Assembly (NCBI RefSeq): GCF_001427145.1
Contig: NZ_LMGL01000003.1
Span: 1 to 64,000 of the forward strand
Length of the DNA: 64,000 bases
Origin: Microbacterium sp. Root166
GTDB lineage: Bacteria > Actinomycetota > Actinomycetes > Actinomycetales > Microbacteriaceae
Direction of reading: 5' to 3'
Shown here: in pieces, positions 8,171-20,072 of the stretch
Layout of the letters: each line of letters begins with the position of its first letter
Numbering within the stretch: position 1 is the stretch's first letter
Program-made: the position numbers and the translations under genes
Notes under the pieces: model-generated
The model's database searches: none
The model's input: only the letters and a program-made list of their open reading frames with translations
Told to the model about the DNA's origin: nothing

Positions 8171-9865
8171 GTGAGATTCCACCGCGGTGTCGCGGCCGCG
8201 GGCGTCGTGCTGCTGCTCGCCGGCCTGGCCGCGTGCGCTCCGTCGCTGCCCGCCACCGTCGTGCCCGACACCAAGGTCACGGTGGGCTGGCCGGGCGCGC
8301 TGACGTCGCTGAACGCCGCCGCTGCCCCGACGCCCGGGAACCTCGACATCGCGGCGGCGACCCGCGGCACCTTCGGCGACACCGTCGACGGCTCGTTCGT
8401 GCCCGACGAGGGCTTCGGTAAGGCCTCGATCGTCGGCGACGACCCGTTCACGGTCCGGTACGACCTCGCCGAGCCGGCCTGGTCCGACGGCATCCCGCTC
8501 GACGCCGCGGATCTGATCCTCGGCTGGGCGGGTGCCAGCGGGTACTTCGCCGAGGACGTCGACGCCGAAACGGATGCGGATGCCGCGCCCGTCGTCTCGG
8601 CACTGGACGAGTTCGCCCGGGCGATCGAAGTCACGTTCCCGGAGCCGACGATCGCGTGGCAGAGCGCCGTCACCGTGTCGGTCCCCGCCCACGTCGTCGG
8701 CCAGCGCGCGTTCGGCCTGGACGATGCGATGGAGGCCAAGCAGGCTGTCATCCGTGCCGTTCAGGAAGAGGATGCCGCGGCGCTCGCTGAGATCGCCGAG
8801 GTATGGAACCAGGAGTTCGCCGTCGCCGAGAAGACCGACGTCGCCGCCGATCTCCTGCTCTCGAGCGGCCCGTTCCAGATCGACGGAAGCACGCTCTCCG
8901 CCGACGGCCGGAGCGTGACGCTCGTGCCCAATCCCTCGTACCGCGGTGCCGCGGGTCCGCAAGTCGCCCAGATCGAACTCGTGCCGCCCGGGGATGACCC
9001 GATCGCGACGCTCGGCGAAGACCTGGATGTCGTGCAGGTCGCACCGACCTCGGCGAACCGGGCCGCGATCAGCGAACTCGAGCGCCGCGACTTCCCGGTG
9101 CAGACGACCCACGACGGGGGCGTCTGGACCGTCCTGCTCAGACCAGCCGGCGTCTTCGCGCAGCCGGCTGCGCGCAGCACGTTCCTGCGGTCCATCCCCG
9201 CCCGCGAGGTGGTGGAGGCCGCTGCCGGCGAGTGGTCGTCGGCCTACACGGCGACGACCTCGGTGGTGGCGGCGCCGGGTTCCCCGGCCTACGACATCGT
9301 CGCCGAGGACTCCGGCTTCGCGACCTCGCTCGGCGCGCCCAGCGAGGAACCGGCGCTGGAGCGTGAGGCCGCGGGCGTCGTCGCCGGCACGCCGGTGTGC
9401 GTGCTCTACGACCGCGGCAGCGAGTTCGCCGCGGGGGCGTTCGCGGCGATGCGGGACGGACTGGGCGCCGAAGGGTGGAACCTGACCGACTGCGGCAGCG
9501 ACGACGTCGACGCGGCTATGGGCCAGGGCGGGTGGGATGCCGTGATCGCGCGCGTTCCGATCCCGCAGACGCCCGAGGAGTTCGCCGCGCAGTGGGGCGG
9601 TGGGAGCGCGGCATCCCTCACCGGCCATGCCGACGCCAACCGCGACGCCCTGATCGCTCAGCTCGCCCAGACCGTCGACGTCTACGAGGCGAGAGAGGTG
9701 CTCGCCCAGATCGAGTCCACGATCGTCGGCGCCGCCGTCGCCCGCCCTCTCGCGGTCAGCCCGCAGGTGACGGTCACAGACCGCGAGGTGGCAGGCGTCA
9801 CCGCGCGGAACGGTTCGCTCGCGCCGCTGCTGTACGGGGTCGCGCAGTGGACCGCGGTGCCATGA
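8171..9865 (+). CDS. Family 5 solute-binding lipoprotein (oligopeptide-type ABC)
   Basis: A 564-residue exported lipoprotein. GTG 8171 is preferred because GAGGG lies 8 bases upstream and it starts a clean lipoprotein signal peptide with the lipobox LAAC. The longer frame to ATG 8081 has no signal peptide at its N-terminus. The body has the SBP_bac_5 fold pattern ([18 protein letters not shown], then a long variable C-lobe). It should bind a peptide or similar solute for an ABC importer, but no permease or ATPase gene is adjacent, so it is an orphan or serves a distant transporter. The ligand is unknown. Confidence 0.8.
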   Translation: MRFHRGVAAAGVVLLLAGLAACAPSLPATVVPDTKVTVGWPGALTSLNAAAAPTPGNLDIAAATRGTFGDTVDGSFVPDEGFGKASIVGDDPFTVRYDLAEPAWSDGIPLDAADLILGWAGASGYFAEDVDAETDADAAPVVSALDEFARAIEVTFPEPTIAWQSAVTVSVPAHVVGQRAFGLDDAMEAKQAVIRAVQEEDAAALAEIAEVWNQEFAVAEKTDVAADLLLSSGPFQIDGSTLSADGRSVTLVPNPSYRGAAGPQVAQIELVPPGDDPIATLGEDLDVVQVAPTSANRAAISELERRDFPVQTTHDGGVWTVLLRPAGVFAQPAARSTFLRSIPAREVVEAAAGEWSSAYTATTSVVAAPGSPAYDIVAEDSGFATSLGAPSEEPALEREAAGVVAGTPVCVLYDRGSEFAAGAFAAMRDGLGAEGWNLTDCGSDDVDAAMGQGGWDAVIARVPIPQTPEEFAAQWGGGSAASLTGHADANRDALIAQLAQTVDVYEAREVLAQIESTIVGAAVARPLAVSPQVTVTDREVAGVTARNGSLAPLLYGVAQWTAVP

Positions 9866-9941
9866 TCCGCCCCTGAACCGCGACCACGGCCATGTCCGAT
9901 TTCCGCGAGCGGATGTCGGCGGCCCGTGTCAGGCTGGGGTC

Positions 9942-11480
9942 ATGAGCATCCCGGCCATGACCTTCGACGAGCGGTACCGCGCCATCGACTCGCGCGACTC
10001 CCGCTTCGACGGGCAGTTCGTCACGGCCGTCCGCTCGACCGGCATCTACTGCCGCCCCAGCTGCCCGGCCCGCACGCCCAAGCCGGTGAACGTCACGTTC
10101 TATCCGACGAGCGCGGCTGCCCACGAGGCGGGCTACCGTGCGTGCAAGCGGTGCCTGCCCGAGGCGGCGCCAGGCTCGCCGCAGTGGAATCTTCGGGGCG
10201 ACACCGCGGGCCGCGCCATGCGCCTCATCGCCGACGGGGTCATCGAGCGTGAGGGCGTTCCGGGGCTCGCCCGCCGGCTGGGCTACTCGCCCCGGCATCT
10301 CACGCGGCTCCTCTCCGACGAGCTCGGCGCCGGACCGCTGGCCCTGAGCCGTGCGCACCGCGCGCAGACGGCGCGCATGCTTCTGGTGGGCACCGGGATG
10401 GCGGCGGCCGATGTCGCGTTCTCGTCGGGGTTCGCGAGCGTCCGGCAGTTCAACGACACCGTGCGCGAGGTGTTCGGCATGACGCCGCTCGAGCTTCGGG
10501 CACGACGCCGCGTGAGTGGAGCCGACGCTGCGCCCGGCGCGATCGACCTCGTGCTGCCGCACCGCGGTCCACTCGACGCCGAGGGTCTGTTCGCCTGGAT
10601 GGCGGCGCGCGCAGTCTCGGGTGTCGAGACGGCGACGGCCGAGACCTTCTCCCGGGTTCTGCGGCTGGACGGCGGCCCCGCCTGGTTCGAGCTGCGCGTC
10701 GACGACGCCGGGCGCGTTCGCCTCCGGGCCAGGCTCACGCAGCTGTCCGATCTGTCGACGCTCGTCACCCGCGCGCGGCGGCTGTTCGACCTCGACGCCG
10801 ACCCCATCGCGATCGACGAGGCCCTGTCGCGGCATCCCGAGCTCGCCGACGTCGTGAGCGGACTGCCCGGCATCCGGGTGCCCGGCGCCGCCGATCCGCA
10901 CGAGATGCTGATCCGCGCGATGGTCGGCCAGCAGATCACAGTGGTGGCGGCGCGCACCGCGCTCACAGCGCTCACCGCAGAGCTGGGCGAGCCCGTCGAC
11001 GGCTTCGACGGCGTGACGCGCCTCTTCCCGACGATGGCCGCGATCGCCGAGCGCGGTCACGAAGTGCTGCGCGGACCCGCGGCTCGCATCCGCGCGATCA
11101 CCGGCGCGGCTGCGGCGCTCACCGACGGCACGCTCACGCTCACGACCGGCGACGACGGGCCGCAGCAGCGCGAGACGCTTCTGGCCATGCCGGGAATCGG
11201 TCCATGGACCGCCGACTACGTCCGCATGCGGGTGCTCGGCGACCCCGACGTCACGCTCCCGGGCGATGTCGCCGTCCGCAGCGGCGCAGCCGCCCTCGGG
11301 ATTCCCTCCGACCCCGCGGGCCTGACGGCCTGGGCCGCCCGCACCGCCCCGTGGCGCAGCTACCTGACCGCGCATCTCTGGCGCGCCGTGCCGCCCAAGC
11401 CCAAGCCCATGCGCGCGCCGAAGACGGCACGCGCACTCCAGCCCGCCCGCATCACCGCCCCGAAGGAGCAGTTCGCATGA
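9942..11480 (+). CDS. alkA: Ada-like/AlkA fusion: 3-methyladenine DNA glycosylase with AraC-type regulator domains
   Basis: A 512-residue DNA repair protein. Residues about 7-80 are an Ada zinc domain with Cys37, Cys41, Cys68 and Cys71, almost the spacing of E. coli Ada (38, 42, 69, 72); one of these Cys takes methyl groups from phosphotriesters. Residues about 88-190 are an AraC helix-turn-helix pair. The rest is AlkA: an N-terminal domain, then the helix-hairpin-helix [14 protein letters not shown] and the catalytic Asp442 in LPGDVAVR. The protein thus combines a methylation sensor/activator with a base-excision glycosylase. It overlaps the methyltransferase gene by 4 bases and may activate its own operon. 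Confidence 0.92.
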   Translation: MSIPAMTFDERYRAIDSRDSRFDGQFVTAVRSTGIYCRPSCPARTPKPVNVTFYPTSAAAHEAGYRACKRCLPEAAPGSPQWNLRGDTAGRAMRLIADGVIEREGVPGLARRLGYSPRHLTRLLSDELGAGPLALSRAHRAQTARMLLVGTGMAAADVAFSSGFASVRQFNDTVREVFGMTPLELRARRRVSGADAAPGAIDLVLPHRGPLDAEGLFAWMAARAVSGVETATAETFSRVLRLDGGPAWFELRVDDAGRVRLRARLTQLSDLSTLVTRARRLFDLDADPIAIDEALSRHPELADVVSGLPGIRVPGAADPHEMLIRAMVGQQITVVAARTALTALTAELGEPVDGFDGVTRLFPTMAAIAERGHEVLRGPAARIRAITGAAAALTDGTLTLTTGDDGPQQRETLLAMPGIGPWTADYVRMRVLGDPDVTLPGDVAVRSGAAALGIPSDPAGLTAWAARTAPWRSYLTAHLWRAVPPKPKPMRAPKTARALQPARITAPKEQFA

Positions 11481-11986
11481 GCACCGCGACCATCCAGACC
11501 ATCGACACCCCCGACGGCGCGTTCACGATCCTCGCCGACGACGACGGACGCGTGCTCGTCTCCGGCTGGACCGACGATGTCGAGCGGGTCATCGGGCGCC
11601 TCCGCGCCGCCGACCGTCCCGCCACCGTGCGTCACGGGCGAACGGATGCCGCGGCCGCTGTGCAGGCGTACTACGACGGCGACCTCGGCGCGATCGACGA
11701 CGTGGCGGTCGCCCAGCGGGGCACGCCGATGCAGCTGATCGGCTGGGCCGCCCTCCGCCGCATCGAGCCGGGGCATCCGCTCACCTACGCGGAGTTCGCT
11801 GCCGAGCTCGGCTCGCCCCAGGCCGTGCGGGCGGCGGCATCCATCTGCGCGCGCAACGCGCCCGCGCTGTTCGTGCCGTGCCACCGCGTGCTGCGCACCG
11901 GGGGAGCGCTCGGCGGCTTCGCCTGGGGGCTCGACGTCAAGCGCCGGCTCCTCGACCGCGAGGCCGGAGTGCCCGCGCTGGTCTGA
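11477..11986 (+). CDS. ogt: Methylated-DNA--protein-cysteine S-methyltransferase
   Basis: A 169-residue enzyme that removes alkyl groups from O6-alkylguanine in a single suicidal transfer to Cys135 in the motif PCHRV (134-138). The upstream AS-loop region ([20 protein letters not shown]) and the following [19 protein letters not shown] complete the family signature. ATG 11477 overlaps the glycosylase stop (ATGA). Together the two genes supply the functions that E. coli Ada and AlkA divide differently: here the phosphotriester sensor is on the glycosylase and the O6 activity is separate. Confidence 0.95.
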   Translation: MSTATIQTIDTPDGAFTILADDDGRVLVSGWTDDVERVIGRLRAADRPATVRHGRTDAAAAVQAYYDGDLGAIDDVAVAQRGTPMQLIGWAALRRIEPGHPLTYAEFAAELGSPQAVRAAASICARNAPALFVPCHRVLRTGGALGGFAWGLDVKRRLLDREAGVPALV

Positions 11987-12014
11987 TTCTCCGCGCCGGG
12001 GATCGATGCCGGTG

Positions 12015-12044
12015 TTGCGTTCAGCGAACTCCCAGGTCTAGGCT
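12015..12044 (+). promoter_or_regulatory. Candidate promoter of the ABC exporter operon
   Basis: TTGCGT (12015-12020) and TAGGCT (12039-12044) are 18 bases apart, a plausible housekeeping promoter. It would start a leader of about 275 bases before the first exporter gene, containing the small ORF at 12107 and overlapping hairpins at 12205-12229. Confidence 0.45.
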
Positions 12045-12106
12045 GGAGGGCTGTCGCGTCGTTCGCCCGTCGCGCAGTCCCGTCCGCTCTCACTTTGGAG
12101 GATGCC

Positions 12107-12187
12107 ATGTATCAGGCCGCCATCGCCGCGAAGACCGCCTTCGTCCTCCGTATCGCTGGGCCGCAGCGCCGCCGCATCCAGGGGTAA
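12107..12187 (+). CDS. Possible 26-residue leader peptide
   Basis: ATG 12107 follows a strong ribosome site (TTTGGAGG, 12094-12101, 5-base gap). It opens a short frame reading MYQAAIAAKTAFVLRIAGPQ and continuing RRRIQG to TAA 12187. It lies in the leader of the multidrug-type ABC exporter, 141 bases before its start, and is followed by mutually exclusive hairpins. Short ORFs in this position often sense translation inhibitors by ribosome stalling. I see no match to a known leader peptide; the role is inferred from position and ribosome site. Confidence 0.45.
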   Translation: MYQAAIAAKTAFVLRIAGPQRRRIQG

Positions 12188-12204
12188 TCGCACCCCTTTT
12201 CGCG

Positions 12205-12229
12205 TGCCGGCTCATGCCGGCTTCGGCAT
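12205..12229 (+). promoter_or_regulatory. Overlapping hairpins in the exporter leader
   Basis: GCCGGC (12206-12211) can pair with GCCGGC (12216-12221) over TCAT. Alternatively ATGCCG (12214-12219) pairs with CGGCAT (12224-12229) over GCTT. The two stems share bases 12214-12221, so they exclude each other, the usual layout of an attenuator. The small ORF ends 17 bases before the first stem. Confidence 0.4.
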
Positions 12230-12328
12230 ACCGCCGCCCTCGGGAGCGTTCCCTTCATCAGCGCTCCGTCGCGCCTCGCGCACCGTCGACCCCATCCGGG
12301 TCATCCGCACTCCATCCCCACAAGGATC

Positions 12329-14170
12329 ATGACCACCACCGCACCTCCCTCGCTTCCTCAGCCGTCGTCCGCGCCGCCGAAATCCACCCTCGCCGCGCTG
12401 GCGCGGCTGCTGCCGTTCGCCAAGCCCGTACTGCCGCGCCTCATCCTCGGAGCCGTCAGCGCGCTCGTCGCGAGCCTCCTCGCGCTGTCGATTCCTCTCG
12501 TCCTCGAGCAGATGGTCGAGGGTCCCATCAGCTCGGGCGACTTCACCCTCGTCGTCTGGGGTTCCGTCGCGATCCTCTTCCTCGGCCTCGCCGAGGCGCT
12601 CATGGTCTGGCTGCGTCGCTTCTTCGTCGTCGGACCCGCCACCAAGGTGGAGTACGACCTCCGCCGGGGCTTCTACTCGCGCCTGCAGCGCCTGCCGGTG
12701 TCGTTCCACGACCGGTGGCAGTCCGGTCAGCTCCTCAGCCGCATGATGCAGGACATCAGCATGCTCCGCCGCTGGATGGCGTTCGGCATCGTGCTGCTCG
12801 TCGTCAACGTCATCACGGTCGCCGTCGGCACGCTGCTCCTCTTCCGCTGGCACTGGCTGCTCGGAATGATCTTCCTCGTCACCTCCGCGCCGCTGTGGTA
12901 CACGGGCTACTGGTTCGAGAAGACCTACGGCAGCCTTGCGCGCCAGAGCCAGGACCAGGCGGGGGACCTCGCCACCTCCGTCGAGGAGAGCGTCCACGGC
13001 ATCCGCGTCCTGAAGGCCTTCGGCCGTGGCAAGCACGCGCTGCAGAAGTTCACCCGGCAGGCCGAGACGCTGCGCGAGACGGAGCTGAGCAAGGCCCGCG
13101 CGATCGGCTGGATCTGGTTCTGGCTCGTGCTGCTGCCGGACATCGCCTTCGCGCTGTGCCTGGGCGCCGGCATCTACCTCACCTCGATGGGGCAGCTGCA
13201 GGTGGCCGAGCTCATCGCCTTCTTCGCGATGGCCACGGTGCTGCGCTGGCCGATGGAGTCGATCGGCTTCCTCTTCTCGTTCACGCTCGACGCGCGCACG
13301 GCGACCGACCGCATCTTCGAGGTGTTCGACGAGGACAACACGATCGTCGATCCCGCCTCGCCGAAGACCATCGACCGCCCGCGCGGGGAGCTCGTCTTCG
13401 AGGGCGTGCACTTCCGGTATCAGGATGCCGCGACCCGCGAACGCGATCTGCTCGACGGCATCGACCTGGCGCTGCGTCCCGGCGAGACCATGGCGCTGGT
13501 CGGCCTCACCGGGTCGGGCAAGACGACGCTCACCACGCTCCCGGCACGCCTGTATGACGTGACCGAGGGCCGCGTGACGCTCGACGGCGTCGACGTGCGC
13601 GACCTGACGCTGGACGAGCTGCGCCGCCACGTCGGCATGGCGTTCGAGGACGCCACGCTGTTCTCGCAGTCGGTGCGCGACAACATCCTGCTCGGCCGTG
13701 AGGACCTCGCGCCCGGCAGCCCCGAGGCCGAGGCCATCCTGCGCGAGGCGCTCGACGTGGCCCAGGCGGGCTTCGTCGACGAGCTCCCCGACGGCGTCGA
13801 CACGATCATCGGCGAAGAGGGCCTGTCGCTGTCGGGCGGTCAGCGGCAGCGGCTCGCCCTGGCACGTGCCGTCGCGGCTCGACCCGCCGTGCTCGTGCTC
13901 GACGACCCGCTGTCGGCGCTCGACGTCGACACCGAGGCGCTGGTCGAAGACGCGCTGCGCGAGGTGCTGCACGCCACCACCGCACTGGTGGTCGCGCACC
14001 GCCCGTCCACGGTCATGCTCGCCGACCGCGTCGCCCTCCTCGAGTCCGGACGCATCACGGCCGTCGGCACCCATTCCGAGCTGCTCCGCGAGAGCGAGCA
14101 CTACCGTCACGTGATCTCGAGCCTCGAGGTCGAGCAAGCCCGCCTTCGGGAGAGGGAGGTGAACCTGTGA
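12329..14170 (+). CDS. ABC exporter half-transporter, subunit 1
   Basis: A 613-residue type I ABC exporter half with an N-terminal six-helix membrane domain (about 35-320) and a nucleotide-binding domain (about 360-600). Walker A is GLTGSGKTT (392-400) and the signature is canonical LSGGQ (501-505). The Walker B ends LVLDDP, so the catalytic Glu is replaced by Asp526. The H-loop is VVAHRPS. This is the pattern of the degenerate-site partner of a heterodimeric exporter. It overlaps subunit 2 by 4 bases. Such pairs export drugs, lipids or peptides; the substrate cannot be read from the sequence. Confidence 0.9.
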   Translation: MTTTAPPSLPQPSSAPPKSTLAALARLLPFAKPVLPRLILGAVSALVASLLALSIPLVLEQMVEGPISSGDFTLVVWGSVAILFLGLAEALMVWLRRFFVVGPATKVEYDLRRGFYSRLQRLPVSFHDRWQSGQLLSRMMQDISMLRRWMAFGIVLLVVNVITVAVGTLLLFRWHWLLGMIFLVTSAPLWYTGYWFEKTYGSLARQSQDQAGDLATSVEESVHGIRVLKAFGRGKHALQKFTRQAETLRETELSKARAIGWIWFWLVLLPDIAFALCLGAGIYLTSMGQLQVAELIAFFAMATVLRWPMESIGFLFSFTLDARTATDRIFEVFDEDNTIVDPASPKTIDRPRGELVFEGVHFRYQDAATRERDLLDGIDLALRPGETMALVGLTGSGKTTLTTLPARLYDVTEGRVTLDGVDVRDLTLDELRRHVGMAFEDATLFSQSVRDNILLGREDLAPGSPEAEAILREALDVAQAGFVDELPDGVDTIIGEEGLSLSGGQRQRLALARAVAARPAVLVLDDPLSALDVDTEALVEDALREVLHATTALVVAHRPSTVMLADRVALLESGRITAVGTHSELLRESEHYRHVISSLEVEQARLREREVNL

Positions 14171-15984
14171 GCACCGCAACCGTCTCCGGCACCAGCGGCG
14201 AAGACCGCTCCGACTACACCCGCGACGAGAGCAAGGCGATCCGCAAGCGGTCGCTGCGCCTTCTCGGCACGCTCGTGACGCCCGTGCGCGGGCAGCTGTG
14301 GCTCGCCGCCATCGTGCTGGTCGTGTCCACGGCCTTCCGGGTCGCCGGTCCTGCGCTCATCGCGTACGGCCTCAACCAGGCACTGCCCGCCGCCGTGAAC
14401 CAGATGAACTGGCTCCCGACGATCGGCGTCGTCGTGGTGTACCTCGTCACGGGCATCGCCGGCGCAGCGCTGATCGGCTGGTACGTGGTGGTGGCGGCTC
14501 GGCTGACCCAGGCCGTCATGCTGGACCTGCGCAAGCGCATCTTCCTGCACACCCAGCGCCTCAGCCTCGAGTTCCACGAGTCGTACACGTCCGGCCGCAT
14601 CATCTCTCGTCAGACGAGCGACCTGGACTCCATCCGGGAGCTGCTCGACGGCGGCCTGAACGAACTCGTCTCGGGCCTCCTGTACGGCGGCTTCACGCTC
14701 GTCGCCCTGCTGCTGCTCGACTGGCAGTCCGGCGTCATCCTCGCGGTGATGGGCATCCCGCTGTTCCTGCTCATGCGCTGGTTCTACCTCAACTCGCAGG
14801 TCGCCTACCGCGAGTCCCGCGTGGTCAGCGCGAAGGTCATCGTCAAGTTCGTCGAGACCATGACCGGCATCCGGGCCGTCAAGGCCTTCCGCAAGGAGAC
14901 CCGCAACGACGACGAGTTCGGCCAGCTGGCCAGCGACTACCGCGACGTCAACATGCGCTCGATCCGCCTGTTCGGCATCTTCGAGCCGGGACTCATGGCC
15001 GTGGCATCCGTCACGGTCGCCCTCGTGCTGCTCTGGGGCGGCTACCGGGTGCTCGACGGCACGATGCTCATCGGAACGCTGCTGGCAGCCGTCGTCTACG
15101 TGCGCAACTTCTTCTCGCCGCTGCAGGAGGTCGCGTTCTTCCTGAACTCGTACCAGTCCGCGACGGCCGCCCTCGAGAAGGTCTCGGGCGTGCTGGAGGA
15201 GGAGCCCACCGTTCCCGATCCTGCGAAGCCGGTCGACCTGTGGGCCGCGCGCGGGCACATCGAGTTCCGCGACGTGCTGTTCGGGTACTCGAAGGACCGC
15301 GTCATCCTGCCGGACTTCTCGCTCGACATCCCGGCCGGGCAGACCATCGCGCTCGTCGGCACCACGGGCGCCGGCAAGTCGACGCTCGCGAAGCTCGTGT
15401 CGCGGTTCTACGACCCCACCGAGGGCCGGGTGACGCTCGACGGCGTCGACCTTCGGTCGCTGCACCCCAAGGACCTGCGCCGCGCGATCGTCATGGTCAC
15501 GCAGGAGGCCTACCTGTTCAGCGGCACGGTCGCCGACAACATCGCGCTCGGAAAGCCCGACGCGACGCTCGACGAGATCGAGGCGGCCGCGCGGGCTGTC
15601 GGGGCGGATGCCTTCATCCAGGCGCTGCCCGACGGCTACGCCACCGACGTCAACAAGCGCGGCGGCCGGGTGTCGGCGGGGCAGCGTCAGCTGATCTCGT
15701 TCGCCCGGGCCTTCCTCGCCGACCCGGCGGTGCTGATCCTCGACGAGGCGACGGCCTCGCTCGACATCCCGAGCGAACGCCAGATCCAGGACGCCCTGCA
15801 GACGCTCCTGGCCGACCGCACGGCGATCATCATCGCGCACCGCCTGTCGACGGTCGCGATCGCCGACCGCGTCCTCGTGATGGAGCACGGCCGCATCATC
15901 GAGGACGACGCGCCCGAGGCGCTCATCGGCGGCGACGGCCGCTTCGCCAGGCTGCACGCGGCCTGGCGCGAGTCGCTCGTCTGA
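14167..15984 (+). CDS. ABC exporter half-transporter, subunit 2
   Basis: The 605-residue partner of the preceding gene, starting at GTG 14167 inside the previous stop (GTGA). It has a membrane domain (about 35-325) and a nucleotide-binding domain. Walker A is GTTGAGKST (398-406) and Walker B ends LILDEA with the catalytic Glu527, but the signature is the unusual VSAGQ (502-506). Its Glu faces the good LSGGQ of subunit 1, and its poor signature faces Asp526 of subunit 1. The heterodimer therefore has one consensus and one degenerate ATP site, as in TM287/288-type exporters. Confidence 0.9.
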   Translation: MSTATVSGTSGEDRSDYTRDESKAIRKRSLRLLGTLVTPVRGQLWLAAIVLVVSTAFRVAGPALIAYGLNQALPAAVNQMNWLPTIGVVVVYLVTGIAGAALIGWYVVVAARLTQAVMLDLRKRIFLHTQRLSLEFHESYTSGRIISRQTSDLDSIRELLDGGLNELVSGLLYGGFTLVALLLLDWQSGVILAVMGIPLFLLMRWFYLNSQVAYRESRVVSAKVIVKFVETMTGIRAVKAFRKETRNDDEFGQLASDYRDVNMRSIRLFGIFEPGLMAVASVTVALVLLWGGYRVLDGTMLIGTLLAAVVYVRNFFSPLQEVAFFLNSYQSATAALEKVSGVLEEEPTVPDPAKPVDLWAARGHIEFRDVLFGYSKDRVILPDFSLDIPAGQTIALVGTTGAGKSTLAKLVSRFYDPTEGRVTLDGVDLRSLHPKDLRRAIVMVTQEAYLFSGTVADNIALGKPDATLDEIEAAARAVGADAFIQALPDGYATDVNKRGGRVSAGQRQLISFARAFLADPAVLILDEATASLDIPSERQIQDALQTLLADRTAIIIAHRLSTVAIADRVLVMEHGRIIEDDAPEALIGGDGRFARLHAAWRESLV

Positions 15985-15992
15985 TCCCCGTC

Positions 15993-16036
15993 ACGGATGC
16001 CCCGCCCGCGCCTCGCGCGCGGGACGGGGCATCCGT
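15993..16036. terminator. Terminator between convergent genes
   Basis: ACGGATGCCCCG-CCCGCG (15993-16010) pairs with CGCGGGACGGGGCATCCGT (16018-16036) apart from a one-base bulge, and CTTT follows on the plus strand. It sits between the exporter operon and the convergent sugar kinase and can serve both. Confidence 0.75.
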
Positions 16037-16057
16037 CTTTCCAAGCCCGTCCCTCGG

Positions 16058-16984
16058 TCAGACGCGCGCGTTCGACACGGCCGTGGCGAGCGGATGCCCC
16101 GTCCCCAGGTCGAGCAGTGCCATGACGCCGTCGATGCCTTCGCCTGCGGGCTCGCGGAGCGTGACCTCGAGCGGGCTGGACTCCAGGCGCTCGACGAAGG
16201 CGTCGTGCAGCATCGCAGACCGGAAGACGCCGCCGATCGCGCACACGTCGGCGGGCTCTCCCTCATCGAGGACACGGCCCAGAGCTGCCTCCACACTGTG
16301 GGCGAGTTCACGGCCCGCGCGGACGGAGATGTCGCGCGCGACCTCGTCGCCCGCTGACGCGAGCCGCGCGACCTGCGCGGCGAAGGAGGCGACGGTCGAG
16401 ACCCGGTCGTCCGAGGACTGGAGGTCGATGTATGCCTCGGACAGGTCCGGCCAATGCTGCTGTGCGACGTCGCGCAGTGCCGTCTCCGGGCCCCGGCCGT
16501 CGTAGGCGCGCATCACTGCCGCGAGCGCTTCGCGGCCGATCCAGAAACCGCTGCCGGCATCGCCCATGAGGTAGCCCCAGCCGTCGACGCGAGCGACCTC
16601 CGTGCGGCCCACCGCCAGGGTGACGACGCCACCGCCCGCCGCGACGACCGCGCCGCGGGCGTCGCTCATCGCGCCGAGGAAGGACGTGGTGGAGTCGTGA
16701 GCCAGGGCCACCTCGCGCACCGACGAGCCGTCGAGGAGGGTGAGCAGTGCCGAGGCATCCGCTTCCCTCGATGTCAGGCCGGACACGCCTGCCGCCACCG
16801 CAGTGGCACGCACGCCCGTCCGGTCGAACGCCTCGCGAGCAGCTGCGGCCAGCTGTGGAAGGAGGGGCTCGGCGGTGCGGATGCCGGGGAGGAGGATGTC
16901 TTCCGAGCCGCCTCCCTGACGGACCCGGACCTTGATCCCCGTCTGCCCGGCGTCGAGGGCGAGCATGCGCGTTCGTCCGCTCAT
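16058..16984 (-). CDS. BadF/BadG-type kinase, probable N-acetylglucosamine kinase
   Basis: A 308-residue ASKHA-fold kinase with the phosphate-1 motif LALDAGQTGIK near the start, the loop AAGGGVVTLAVG and the block DGWGYLMGDAGSGFWIG, which marks the GlcNAc-kinase branch of the BadF/BadG family. It would phosphorylate GlcNAc or a related amino sugar at C6 in the cytosol, giving the substrate of NagA (encoded at 32078-33205). Start ATG 16984 is the first Met and begins the conserved fold. No sugar gene is directly adjacent, so the substrate is inferred from the family and the wider window. Confidence 0.75.
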   Translation of the reverse strand: MSGRTRMLALDAGQTGIKVRVRQGGGSEDILLPGIRTAEPLLPQLAAAAREAFDRTGVRATAVAAGVSGLTSREADASALLTLLDGSSVREVALAHDSTTSFLGAMSDARGAVVAAGGGVVTLAVGRTEVARVDGWGYLMGDAGSGFWIGREALAAVMRAYDGRGPETALRDVAQQHWPDLSEAYIDLQSSDDRVSTVASFAAQVARLASAGDEVARDISVRAGRELAHSVEAALGRVLDEGEPADVCAIGGVFRSAMLHDAFVERLESSPLEVTLREPAGEGIDGVMALLDLGTGHPLATAVSNARV

Positions 16985-17181
16985 CGCGGACCTACGGTGG
17001 GGGTCAGGTCGAATCGCGGCACGACGTTCACCCTAGCCCGCCGGGCAGCAGTGCCCCGGGGACGAAAGAAAGGGCGACGGGGCCTCGATGGGGGAGGGGT
17101 ATTCGAGACCCCGCCGCCGGCTTCGGGCGCCCGTGGCGGACTATCTCGCCAGGCGCTTCGCGGTCGAGGCGTTGCGCGAGA

Positions 17182-17634
17182 TCAGAACCTGACCTCTGCG
17201 ATGACCTCACCGTACTCGGTCTCCCCGACCGGAGTGAAGCCCATTCTCTGGAAAAATGCCTCGGGTCCGCCCTCGCCGGCCTCGTAGATGACGCACAGGC
17301 GGTCCATTCCGCGGTTGCGCGCCTCTTCGAGCAGCTGCTGCACGGCGAACCGGCCGACGCCGCGACCCTGGTCGTCGGCGTCCACGTTGATGCGCCAGAG
17401 CACGGAGCGGAAGTGATCCTGGGGTGCTTCGGGGTCGAAGTTCGCACTGACGAACGCGACGACCTCTTCGCCGTCGAGCACGACGCGCTGCCACGTCGTC
17501 TGCGGGTTGACCACCGTCGCGGCGATGCCGTAGCTGACCGGTGCGAGGTACTGCTCCTGGCCGGGCTTCAACGAGAGGTTGTTGACCGCCACGATCGTGG
17601 ATGCGGACAGTTCGACGAGTCGGAGGTCACCCAT
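17182..17634 (-). CDS. GNAT N-acetyltransferase (BltD/diamine-acetyltransferase-like)
   Basis: A 150-residue GNAT enzyme. The acetyl-CoA loop is seen as DQGRGVGRFAVQQLLEEA, after the strand LWRINVDA, and the C-terminal GPEAFFQRMGFTP is typical of the fold. The whole resembles BltD-like spermine/diamine acetyltransferases. Start ATG 17634 (MGDLRLVELS) is preferred to the longer frame because the family begins here. It is a single gene transcribed away from icd, and the icd operator region lies just upstream. The acceptor substrate is not certain. Confidence 0.75.
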   Translation of the reverse strand: MGDLRLVELSASTIVAVNNLSLKPGQEQYLAPVSYGIAATVVNPQTTWQRVVLDGEEVVAFVSANFDPEAPQDHFRSVLWRINVDADDQGRGVGRFAVQQLLEEARNRGMDRLCVIYEAGEGGPEAFFQRMGFTPVGETEYGEVIAEVRF

Positions 17635-17706
17635 ACTCCACAGGCTAGCCCGGATACGTCGTACGGGCACGAATCGGTTCTCCACGTAACGAGGAGTTCA
17701 TCTGCC

Positions 17707-17728
17707 GAGATATCTCGATATCGAGATA
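17707..17728. promoter_or_regulatory. Overlapping palindromic operator upstream of icd
   Basis: TATCTCGATATCGAGATA (17711-17728) is a perfect 18-bp palindrome, and it overlaps the 10-bp palindrome GAGATATCTC (17707-17716). It is AT-rich in a high-GC region. A possible -10 (TAGTCT, 17743-17748) places it over the -35 position of the icd promoter, so a dimeric regulator bound here should control icd. The regulator is unknown. Confidence 0.7.
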
Positions 17729-17778
17729 AATCGCCATTGCGATAGTCTGGAAACACGACCCGAACGGAGACGAACCCG

Positions 17779-19998
<2,220 letters not shown>

Positions 19999-20011
19999 TC
20001 AGACGAACGAG

Positions 20012-20046
20012 AAGAGCGGATGCCCCGGCCTGGGGCATCCGCTCTT
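20012..20046. terminator. Bidirectional terminator after icd
   Basis: AAGAGCGGATGCCCC (20012-20026) and GGGGCATCCGCTCTT (20032-20046) form a perfect 15-bp stem with a GGCCT loop. CTTTT follows on the plus strand, and the complementary A-rich flank serves the minus strand. It separates icd from the convergent L,D-transpeptidase. Confidence 0.9.
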
Positions 20047-20072
20047 CTTTTGTCTGCGGTGTTCTGCGCGGG

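Noticed and set aside
12102..12332. 77-codon frame starting at ATG 12102
   Set aside because: Ser/Arg/Pro-rich without a match; the ribosome site is better spaced for ATG 12107 in another frame.
12212..14179. Long antisense frame over the first ABC exporter gene
   Set aside because: Low-complexity charged translation; the plus strand has complete ABC motifs.
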